NCBI GenBank assembly: GCA_964533435.1
Contig: CAZHLU010000008.1
Span: 1-20,813, forward strand
Direction of reading: 5' to 3'
Source: CAZWIT01 sp964533435
GTDB taxonomy: Bacteria > Patescibacteriota > Patescibacteriia > UBA1558 > GWA2-36-10
Length of the DNA stretch: 20,813 nucleotides
The notes under the pieces were generated by a model, which saw only the letters and a list, made by a program, of their open reading frames with translations, had not been told where the DNA came from and did not search any database. This document shows, in pieces, positions 14,600-20,751 of this stretch. A program made the translations under genes and the position numbers. The number at the start of each line of letters is the position of its first letter. Positions within the stretch are counted from its first letter, which is position 1.

Positions 14600-14640
14600 T
14601 GGTCGGGGTGACGGGACTTGCTACCGCGTAGCGGGGTCCC
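14600..14640. repeat. tRNA-Pro 3'-end copy joined to a palindrome
   Basis: Positions 14600-14611 repeat exactly the 12 bases that form the 3' end of tRNA-Pro at 14700-14711 (TGGTCGGGGTGA). They are followed by an interrupted palindrome: GGGAC (14613-14617), GCTAC (14620-14624), CGC, GTAGC (14628-14632), GTCCC (14636-14640). No other tRNA arm can be folded, so this is not a functional tRNA. It may be a decayed tRNA copy, an attachment-site-like scar or a small repeat element. Confidence 0.65.
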
Positions 14641-14699
14641 AGCTAAAGCGGGAAACCCAATAAAACTTTAACTAAATTTCTTACTTTTATTACGAAGAG

Positions 14700-14776
14700 T
14701 GGTCGGGGTGATCAGACTCGAACTGACGGCCTCAGCGTCCCGAACGCTGCGCGCTAGCCAACTGCGCCACACCCCG
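14700..14776 (-). tRNA. tRNA-Pro(CGG)
   Basis: A 77-nt tRNA with encoded CCA. The acceptor stem CGGGGTG/CACCCCG begins with the C1-G72 pair typical of bacterial proline tRNAs, with discriminator A. The anticodon stem CAGCG/CGCTG encloses TTCGGGA, giving CGG with G37. The T arm is GTCAG-TTCGAGT-CTGAT. Confidence 0.97.
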
Positions 14777-14789
14777 CCAAAGCTACCTA

Positions 14790-14818
14790 ATTTTAGCAAA
14801 GATAATAATTTAACTCAA
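14790..14818 (-). promoter_or_regulatory. promoter of the tRNA-Pro / tRNA-Ala unit
   Basis: TTGAGT (14813-14818), a 17-nt spacer and TAAAAT (14790-14795) with an upstream TG (TGCTAAAAT) on the minus strand. Since I see no promoter between the two tRNAs, it may drive tRNA-Pro, tRNA-Ala, the GT-C-like gene and the GNAT gene. Confidence 0.7.
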
Positions 14819-14843
14819 TAAAAAAATCACTTCTTTAGTGATT
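14819..14843 (-). terminator. terminator of the DUF378 gene
   Basis: Stem AATCACT (14825-14831) with AGTGATT (14837-14843), a 5-nt loop, followed on the minus strand by seven T. It directly precedes the tRNA-Pro promoter. Confidence 0.85.
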
Positions 14844-14890
14844 CACTATAATACAACAAACAACCTATTTTGTAAATAAATATCTTAATT

Positions 14891-14914
14891 GGTAGCACAA
14901 AAAATTATGCTACC
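14891..14914. other. hairpin after the DUF378 gene
   Basis: A 7-bp perfect inverted repeat, GGTAGCA (14891-14897) and TGCTACC (14908-14914), with a 10-nt A-rich loop, 10 nt past the stop codon. Neither side is followed by a T-run, so it is more likely an RNA-stabilising or accessory hairpin than a terminator. Confidence 0.5.
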
Positions 14915-14924
14915 TAAAAAACAT

Positions 14925-15131
14925 TTATTTCTTAGCTAATTTGCCAAGACTGGCCAAAACATAAATAGCCGAAATACCAACTAAGCCGTAAACAATACGA
15001 GCTAATAATGACATTTCGCCTAAAAGAGTAGCTACTAAATCAAATTTGAAAGCTGCGACTAAGCCCCAATTTAATCCGCCGACAATAAGCAAGATAAAAA
15101 ATAGCCAGTCTAAACCACTTAAATTTTTCAT
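14925..15131 (-). CDS. DUF378 family membrane protein
   Basis: A 68-residue protein with two membrane helices. It matches the DUF378 (YuzA-like) family: LDWLFFILLIVGGLNWGLVAAFKFDLV at the start, with the hallmark GGLNWG, then RIVYGLVGISAIYVLASL. The family has no known function. The ATG is about 40 nt after the likely transcription start of an extended -10 promoter (15177-15185), and a terminator follows (14819-14843), so it can be expressed alone. Read-through from the spermidine-synthase-like and EamA genes upstream is also possible, since no terminator separates them. Confidence 0.93.
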   Translation of the reverse strand: MKNLSGLDWLFFILLIVGGLNWGLVAAFKFDLVATLLGEMSLLARIVYGLVGISAIYVLASLGKLAKK

Positions 15132-15176
15132 AGTTTTGTTTCTTTATATTAATTAATAAAGAACCATAATGTATAT

Positions 15177-15205
15177 ATTATAACACAAAATTTAACTAAT
15201 TAAAA
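15177..15205 (-). promoter_or_regulatory. DUF378 promoter (extended -10)
   Basis: TGTTATAAT with TATAAT at 15177-15182 on the minus strand. The -35 position (TTTTAA, 15200-15205) lies over the stop codon of the EamA gene and is weak. Confidence 0.65.
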
Positions 15206-15625
15206 TTTTACTGTCATTAAAATCGCTCCCCCAATCATCATTAAAGCACCAATAACAATAGGTAAACTCAATGGTTCTTTTAAAAACAAGGCTGCCATAA
15301 TCACTATAAATACTAAACTAAGACGATCAAGTGCTGAAACCGGAGCTGAGCCAGCTTTACTTAAAGCATAAAAATAAAATAACCAAGAGATTACTCCTGC
15401 CAAAGCACCAAGTACAATAAATAATAAAGCATTGCCATTAATAGTATTTAATTTAGCAAACTTACCTGTCAAAGCGGAAAAAATAATTAAAAATAAAGAC
15501 ATAACTATTACCCTAATAGTAGTAGCCAGGTTAGAATCAATATTAGCTAAACCCTTTTTACTAAAAATAGTAACCAAGGCCGCAAAAAATGCTGACAAAA
15601 TACCAAAAATAATCCAAGTAGGCAT
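15200..15625 (-). CDS. single-domain EamA/DMT-type transporter
   Basis: A 141-residue protein with five predicted helices, one EamA domain. Most family members have two domains in one chain; single-domain versions occur and probably dimerise. Typical segments are WIIFGILSAFFAALVTIFSK at the start, ISWLFYFYALSKAGSAPVSALDRLS in the middle, and FLKEPLSLPIVIGALMMIGGAIL at the end, including the conserved (F/L)LxE-x(L) element. The family exports or imports small metabolites; the substrate is unknown. It begins 19 nt after the stop of the spermidine-synthase-like gene and is probably co-transcribed with it, which could point to a polyamine- or nucleoside-like substrate, but this is conjecture. Confidence 0.88.
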   Translation of the reverse strand: MPTWIIFGILSAFFAALVTIFSKKGLANIDSNLATTIRVIVMSLFLIIFSALTGKFAKLNTINGNALLFIVLGALAGVISWLFYFYALSKAGSAPVSALDRLSLVFIVIMAALFLKEPLSLPIVIGALMMIGGAILMTVKF

Positions 15626-15644
15626 AAATTTATAATAAATTTTA

Positions 15645-17171
15645 TTAAAAAATATTTTTTAAAACTTTAGCTGTTAAATACTCTACAGGCGCGTGATTAT
15701 CAGTAAAAATCATGGCCTTAGAAAAATCAAATTTATTTAAATCAATCTCTTTAGCAAGTAAGGGTAAAATAAATTCTTGATCTTCTTTATTAAGCTCTAA
15801 ATTTTGCCAATCAATTTTCTGATCACTATTATACCCTAAAAAAATTATATTTTGCGTGCCAGTATTTTCTGGAGATTCAGACGCAAAAAAATAACTATTA
15901 GGAAAAACCGCTTGAAAAGTTTTTATTTCTGATAAAATAAATGGCGATTCTTTACCGTCTAAATCACCAATTAAATTAGCCATAAAAATGCCCTCACTGC
16001 TCATTTTATTTTTTGCCAGTTCAAAAAATTCCCTAGTAGTAAAATGAGCCGGCACTGACAAACCATTATAAACATCACTAAAGATAAAATCATATTCTTT
16101 ATTTGTGTCATATAAAAACCTACGACCATCATCAGTAAAGTTATGTAATCGATCAGATTTAGTTAAAGCAAAATATTTTTGAGCTATCTCATATAAAGAC
16201 GCCTCTACCTCAGACACATCGACTTCGGCATTAGGTAAATCGCGCAACATTATTTTTGGTATAGAATAAGCTCCACCACCTATAACTAAAGTATTTTTAA
16301 TGTCTGATTTTAAAAATTTATGTAAAAAATAATATTTTGAATAATCAAACACTAAATCATCAGAGTCTAAAAAAGTAGCACTAGAACTTGCTCTATCTTG
16401 GATTAAAAACCTAACTTGTTTCCCCCTATACTCCCTGTCAAAAATGGAATACTTGGCATATAAACCATCATAGCTATAAATAATATTACGATTATTGACG
16501 TTAGCTAATAATACTACAGACGAAACCAGCAAAAAACTCAAAACAAGTACTTTGGTTAAAGTTTTTTTGCTTAATCCTATTTTTATTAATGGCAATAAAC
16601 CTAATAATATTAATAGTATTGCCACCCCTAATACTATTTGGTTAATACCAAAATGGGGAATTAAAAAAAATCCAGTAAATAAACTACCAAAAATACTGCC
16701 CAAGGTAGACCAAAAAAATATTTCACCACTAATACTGCCTATGCCTTTTTCTGGAAAATATTTTTCCTGCAATTTAATAGTAAAAGGTGACAGGGTGCCT
16801 AATATTAAACTAGGAATAAAAAATAAAATAAGTGAAAAAAGCAAAGGTCCTGATATCATAGAAAATCTATAACCCATATAAGGTAAAAAGGATAAGGTTA
16901 ATAGATGTAAAATAACTACAGCAAAACCACTAAACAAAATAATTGAATAAAAAAACTTTTCTGTCGGATATTTATCTGCTAATTTTCCGCCAAAATAATA
17001 ACCAACACTCAAAGCAGCCAATACCACCCCAATCACACTAGAGACTGTATAAATAGTACTACCATAATAGGGTGATAAAATACGAGTAGCAACTACTTCA
17101 ATGACCAAAACACAAGCACCAGTTAAAAAAACCACAATGGGCAAGACGTACTTTTTAAAATTATTCATCAA
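15645..17171 (-). CDS. membrane-bound spermidine-synthase-like protein (fused MFS/SpeE type)
   Basis: A 508-residue two-part protein. Residues about 8-225 carry around seven membrane helices of the MFS-like type (LTGACVLVIEVVATRILSPY, then GVVLAALSVGYYFGGKLAD). Residues about 235-500 are a spermidine-synthase-like Rossmann domain with VIGGGAYSIP (near 298), an acidic strand end (EVDVSEVEASLYEIA) and DDGRRFL. The active-site region reads FSDVYNGLSVPAHFTTREFF. In true spermidine synthases it has a D-x-x-D pattern, and here the second Asp is Asn, as in the membrane-bound subfamily that I recall with D-x-(F/Y)-x-G. Aminopropyl transfer is therefore doubtful; a different aminopropyl- or methyl-transfer role is possible. 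Two ATGs (17171 and 17168) are equally possible starts. It lies 25 nt after tRNA-Gly with no visible promoter and precedes the EamA gene. Confidence 0.9.
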   Translation of the reverse strand: MMNNFKKYVLPIVVFLTGACVLVIEVVATRILSPYYGSTIYTVSSVIGVVLAALSVGYYFGGKLADKYPTEKFFYSIILFSGFAVVILHLLTLSFLPYMGYRFSMISGPLLFSLILFFIPSLILGTLSPFTIKLQEKYFPEKGIGSISGEIFFWSTLGSIFGSLFTGFFLIPHFGINQIVLGVAILLILLGLLPLIKIGLSKKTLTKVLVLSFLLVSSVVLLANVNNRNIIYSYDGLYAKYSIFDREYRGKQVRFLIQDRASSSATFLDSDDLVFDYSKYYFLHKFLKSDIKNTLVIGGGAYSIPKIMLRDLPNAEVDVSEVEASLYEIAQKYFALTKSDRLHNFTDDGRRFLYDTNKEYDFIFSDVYNGLSVPAHFTTREFFELAKNKMSSEGIFMANLIGDLDGKESPFILSEIKTFQAVFPNSYFFASESPENTGTQNIIFLGYNSDQKIDWQNLELNKEDQEFILPLLAKEIDLNKFDFSKAMIFTDNHAPVEYLTAKVLKNIF

Positions 17172-17196
17172 CTATTTGATTTAATATTAATAAATC

Positions 17197-17272
17197 TGGA
17201 GCAGGTAACGGGACTCGAACCCGTGACCTCTTCCTTGGGAAGGAAGCATTCTACCAACTAAACTATACCTGC
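17197..17272 (-). tRNA. tRNA-Gly(CCC)
   Basis: A 76-nt tRNA with encoded CCA. The acceptor stem is GCAGGTA/TACCTGC with discriminator U, usual for bacterial glycine tRNAs. The anticodon stem CTTCC/GGAAG encloses TTCCCAA, giving CCC for the GGG codon. The T arm is ACGGG-TTCGAGT-CCCGT. It is probably co-transcribed with tRNA-Ile upstream and the protein gene downstream. Confidence 0.97.
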
Positions 17273-17330
17273 TTTAGTTAACTTAGTATATAAATAAATC
17301 CTTCTGTAATAAAAAAAATTAGCATAAGTA

Positions 17331-17407
17331 TGGTGGGTATAGATGGACTTGAACCATCGACCCCGACTTTATAAGAGTCGTGCTCTAACCGACTGAGCTA
17401 TATACCC
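17331..17407 (-). tRNA. tRNA-Ile(UAU)
   Basis: A 77-nt tRNA with encoded CCA. The acceptor stem is GGGTATA/TATACCC with discriminator A. The anticodon stem CGACT/AGTCG encloses CTTATAA, so positions 34-36 read UAU, matching the AUA codon. U36 followed by A37 is the context for t6A. The T arm is GATGG-TTCAAGT-CCATC. Most bacteria read AUA with a CAU tRNA modified to lysidine, so an encoded UAU is unusual. Confidence 0.95.
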
Positions 17408-17425
17408 TCGATAATTACTATGCTA

Positions 17426-17454
17426 ATTATAATTAAACTATGATGTTTTGTGAA
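17426..17454 (-). promoter_or_regulatory. tRNA-Ile promoter
   Basis: TTCACA (17449-17454), a 17-nt spacer and TATAAT (17426-17431) on the minus strand, about 12 nt from the predicted start to the mature tRNA end. It starts at the very stop codon of the DHH-like gene, with no terminator between. Confidence 0.75.
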
Positions 17455-17459
17455 GGTGT

Positions 17460-18569
17460 TTAAAAAGTATGTAACAATTTCAATTTTTCCTGCATCCCAT
17501 TTACTACTAATTGACGAGCATTTTCTAAATCTTTATCTAATATAAAACGGACAAAGCGTCGATTACCAGTAGCTGCTAGGTCTTTGCTTAAATCTAAAGC
17601 ATTAACATTGCTAGCTGTATACAACCAAACTTCCGTTTGACTAAAATCTAATTGATAAAAAATCGTAGCCACCAAAACATTTGGCGTGGATAAAATCAGG
17701 TCTCTTACTAATTCTTGTAAATCTGTGGGCAAAGCCTCAACTTCATCGTGCTGTAAATAAGAACTAATAACAGTATCTTGCTTCTGCAAGCGTGATAATA
17801 TTTTACCCCAATTTTTTAAAGTTTTTATATCTTTGGTTCGATAAAGACTTTCTATAATTTGTTGACGATCTGCTCCCTTAATTAGCAATAAGCTAGCCAG
17901 CTCCAATACCTGCGGTGTCACTTGCATTGATTGAAAACTATTAGTAGCTGCTATCATGCCCCCTAAAATACAGGTGGCTAAATCTTTAGTAAGATGTTTT
18001 TGTAAAGCATAATAACTAATTTCGGCAATGGAAGTAGCTTTTGGATCTATAATATTAAGTTGCCCAAAATTTTCATTTAGTATCTGCCTATCAATATTAA
18101 TGATTGCTACATTTTCAAAAAAATGACGATTGTCTTGATAGACAGGACCCAATGATTCCAAATCAACCGCTCCTAAAACTAAAATTAAATTATATTTATA
18201 GTCACCAGTTTCTGCTTTTAAGTCACTACTGCTAAATACTCCCCCCTCTGGCAAAATATCTATGATTAGTTCACTGTCATTAATATCATAACTGAGTTGT
18301 TTAACTTTAGTTTTAGCAAGATCTAGCTTAATCTTAAATTTGCTTAGATCACTAATTGCATCTGTAAGCGTAAAAGTGCTTGGCAAAAATTTTAAATCAG
18401 ATTTACCACCAATCAAAACGACATCAGCTTGTTTTTTTTGATTTATCAAAAAAATCTGCCAAGCTGCTGCACTACAGATTACATCAATACTAGGATCAGT
18501 AGGACCAACAATCAATATCTGCTGACCATTATTTAATAATCCACTTAGTTCTTTGAGTGGTAATTCCAT
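17460..18569 (-). CDS. degenerate DHH-family phosphoesterase-like protein
   Basis: A 369-residue protein with the plan of NrnA/RecJ-like DHH-DHHA1 phosphoesterases, which degrade nanoRNA or cyclic dinucleotides using Mn2+. The fold is recognisable from GPTDPSIDVICSAAAW (22-37, motif I position), LILVLGAVDLESLGPVY (motif II position), AIINIDRQILNENFGQ (motif III position) and LNIIDPKATSIAEISY, which in active enzymes reads IDPxASSTxE. The signature DHH is replaced by D160-R161-Q162. Motif I, normally H..PDGDAIGS, keeps only the second Asp (D29) and the Ser. Metal binding as in active relatives is therefore unlikely. A C-terminal DHHA1-like part holds the late RFVRF. The gene has its own promoter and is divergent from infB-rbfA, where active NrnA genes often sit in other bacteria. 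A binding or structural role is my inference. Confidence 0.78.
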   Translation of the reverse strand: MELPLKELSGLLNNGQQILIVGPTDPSIDVICSAAAWQIFLINQKKQADVVLIGGKSDLKFLPSTFTLTDAISDLSKFKIKLDLAKTKVKQLSYDINDSELIIDILPEGGVFSSSDLKAETGDYKYNLILVLGAVDLESLGPVYQDNRHFFENVAIINIDRQILNENFGQLNIIDPKATSIAEISYYALQKHLTKDLATCILGGMIAATNSFQSMQVTPQVLELASLLLIKGADRQQIIESLYRTKDIKTLKNWGKILSRLQKQDTVISSYLQHDEVEALPTDLQELVRDLILSTPNVLVATIFYQLDFSQTEVWLYTASNVNALDLSKDLAATGNRRFVRFILDKDLENARQLVVNGMQEKLKLLHTF

Positions 18570-18595
18570 AAATTATTTCCAAAACGACACTTAAA

Positions 18596-18622
18596 TTTAT
18601 AATAAAACATTATCTTTGTCAA
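18596..18622 (-). promoter_or_regulatory. promoter of the DHH-like gene
   Basis: A consensus TTGACA (18617-18622) on the minus strand with TATAAA (18596-18601) at a short 15-nt spacing. The start would be near 18589, about 20 nt before the ATG. Confidence 0.55.
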
Positions 18623-18669
18623 GAATTCTAAGATCTATAACAAACAACAAAGAGCCCAATAGATTAGCA

Positions 18670-18698
18670 TTGACTTTTTTGCCTAAATTTAGTAGAGT
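18670..18698 (+). promoter_or_regulatory. infB promoter
   Basis: TTGACT (18670-18675), a 17-nt spacer and TAGAGT (18693-18698). The predicted start near 18705 leaves a leader of about 73 nt. Confidence 0.7.
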
Positions 18699-18706
18699 TA
18701 GAGCAA

Positions 18707-18742
18707 AATTAAAGCTAATTAGGCCAAAATTGAGCTTTAATT
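18707..18742 (+). promoter_or_regulatory. hairpin in the infB leader
   Basis: A perfect 10-bp inverted repeat, AATTAAAGCT (18707-18716) and AGCTTTAATT (18733-18742), with a 16-nt loop lies at the very 5' end of the predicted leader. Two further AGCT copies follow before the start codon and could offer alternative pairing. There is no Shine-Dalgarno and no T-run, so this is not a terminator. A regulatory or 5'-stabilising role is possible but unproven. Confidence 0.45.
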
Positions 18743-18777
18743 AAGCTTAAAAAGCTAATCCTTAACCTAAACAAATA

Positions 18778-20751
18778 ATGAATACTTCAGTACTAGCTCG
18801 ACAACTTAAAGTAACTACAGCTGAACTTTTGGAAAAATTGCCAAGTTTAGGTTTTGATATTGGCGCTAAAGCTATTAAAATTGATGATCGTTTAGCTCCA
18901 AAAATTATCGACGCCTGGAAAAGAGCTGAAAAAAAAGAAGCCTTTAAAAAAGAGTTGTCTAAAGTAACTGAAATCAGGGATAAAGGGAAAAATGACACTA
19001 ACACTATTCAAAAAGAAGTAGCAATTGCTGATACTATTATTGTCAAAGATATGGCTCAAGCCATGAATTTGCCTGTAGCTAGACTTATGGCCGAATTAAT
19101 GAAGAATGGTGTCATGGTGTCTTTAAATGAAAAGATAGATTTTGACACAGCTACTATTATTGCCGAAGATTTAGGCTTTAAAGTAACTAGACAAAATAGT
19201 AATGAGAATGAACAAGAAATTAGCTCTAAAGAAAAATTAAGCGAATTGTTATCTCATAGACAATCGGCTGATACCAAGCCTCCAGTTGTAGTTGTCATGG
19301 GACATGTAGACCACGGTAAAACCAAATTACTTGATGCTATTAGACAAACTAACGTCGTTGCTTCTGAAGCTGGTGGCATTACTCAACATATTGGTGCTTA
19401 CCAAGTAACAACTCACAATAGACTTATTACTTTTTTAGATACTCCTGGACATGAAGCTTTTAAAGCCATGCGTTCTCGTGGTGGTCAAATCGCTGATATT
19501 GCTATTTTAGTTATTGCCGCTGACGATGGCTTACAGCCACAAACTTTAGAAAGCTTAAGTGTTATTCAAAAAGAAAAATTACCCTTTATTATTGCTATTA
19601 ATAAAATAGATAAAGCTGGCGCTAATTTGGACCGCGTTAAACAAGAGTTAAGCGAACTCAATCTAACGCCAGAAGATTGGGGCGGCACCACTATCTGCCA
19701 AGCAATTTCCGCTCTAAAAAAAGAAGGTATTAATGAATTATTAGATTTAATTCTACTAGTAGCTGATATGGAAAATCTAAAATCCGGTAGCGAAGGAGCT
19801 GCTATTGGTACAATTATTGAATCAAATATTAATAAAAATGAAGGCCCAGTAGCTACTATTTTAGTTCAAGCTGGCACTTTGCGCATTGGCGATATGTTTA
19901 TAGTTGGTAATATTCCTGGCAAAATTAAAACTTTGAAGGACTGGACTGGTAAAAGCGTTCAATCAGCAACTCCGGCTATGCCTGTTAAAATTTTAGGTCT
20001 AAAACAATTACCTCAGGTTGGAGAAATTTTAGAAGTGGTCAATGACAAAAAACTTTATCGTGAAAAAATAAAAAATTTATCTAGCTCCCAACTTCATCGC
20101 CCTGCTAATATTACTAAAATTAATAGCAACGAAGATAGTGATCTTGATGTTAATTCTTTAAATATTATTATCAAGTCTGATGTATTAGGATCAGCTGAAG
20201 CTATTGAAGAATCACTAAATAAAATAGATATACCAGGAGCTCGTGTCAAAATTTTGAAAAAGGGACTGGGCCTAATTAATGAATCTGATATTCTAAATGC
20301 TAGCGCTACTAATGCCTTAGTAATTGGTTTTCATATTAAAGAAAATAAAAATATTCAAAGCCTAGCTATTGAAAAAAAGGTTACTGTCCTCTACTTTGAT
20401 ATTATCTATAAACTACTTGAAGACTTAGAAAGTCGCCTCAAAACTTTGAAAATCAAGAAAACCATCCACAAAATTACTGGCAAACTCCAAGTACTTGCTA
20501 TCTTTAAAGCTGGCAAAAACAACATGATATTTGGTGGAAAAGTAATTGAAGGCAAAATCAACAAAAAATGTAAAATTAAAGTTTTAAAAAATGGCGAAGT
20601 AGAAGCTATTGGTGAAATCGTTAACTTACAAGCTGCTAAAGAAAATGTTAATGAAGTAGTGGCTGGCTCTGAAGCTGGTATCGAATACAAAGGTGAACCA
20701 ATAATTGCCGTAAATGACATTTTAGAATTTTTTGAAGAAAGTTATGAGTAA
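18778..20751 (+). CDS. infB: translation initiation factor IF-2
   Basis: A 657-residue GTPase that brings initiator fMet-tRNA to the 30S subunit and promotes subunit joining. An N-terminal IF2_N-like module (NTSVLARQLKVTTAELLEKL) precedes a second one near residues 85-130 (VKDMAQAMNLPVARLMAELM). The G domain follows with G1 GHVDHGKT (175-182), G2 in EAGGITQHIGAY, G3 DTPGHE (221-226) and G4 NKID (275-278). Domain II (GTIIESNINKNEGPVATILVQ) and the C-terminal domains, including VLGSAEAIEESL, come next. All GTPase motifs are intact. It is shorter than the E. coli protein, mainly through a reduced N-terminus, as is common in small genomes. The ATG start has no Shine-Dalgarno but matches the domain start. 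The 3' end overlaps rbfA by 8 nt. nusA, often upstream, is not here. Confidence 0.97.
   Translation: MNTSVLARQLKVTTAELLEKLPSLGFDIGAKAIKIDDRLAPKIIDAWKRAEKKEAFKKELSKVTEIRDKGKNDTNTIQKEVAIADTIIVKDMAQAMNLPVARLMAELMKNGVMVSLNEKIDFDTATIIAEDLGFKVTRQNSNENEQEISSKEKLSELLSHRQSADTKPPVVVVMGHVDHGKTKLLDAIRQTNVVASEAGGITQHIGAYQVTTHNRLITFLDTPGHEAFKAMRSRGGQIADIAILVIAADDGLQPQTLESLSVIQKEKLPFIIAINKIDKAGANLDRVKQELSELNLTPEDWGGTTICQAISALKKEGINELLDLILLVADMENLKSGSEGAAIGTIIESNINKNEGPVATILVQAGTLRIGDMFIVGNIPGKIKTLKDWTGKSVQSATPAMPVKILGLKQLPQVGEILEVVNDKKLYREKIKNLSSSQLHRPANITKINSNEDSDLDVNSLNIIIKSDVLGSAEAIEESLNKIDIPGARVKILKKGLGLINESDILNASATNALVIGFHIKENKNIQSLAIEKKVTVLYFDIIYKLLEDLESRLKTLKIKKTIHKITGKLQVLAIFKAGKNNMIFGGKVIEGKINKKCKIKVLKNGEVEAIGEIVNLQAAKENVNEVVAGSEAGIEYKGEPIIAVNDILEFFEESYE

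Noticed and set aside
14600..14660. Functional second tRNA-Pro
   Set aside because: Only the acceptor 3' strand and a few more bases match; no anticodon, D or T arm can be folded.
20406..20720. Minus-strand open frame opposite the 3' end of infB
   Set aside because: It is a shadow of a conserved coding region with low-complexity Ser/Pro/Leu sequence.
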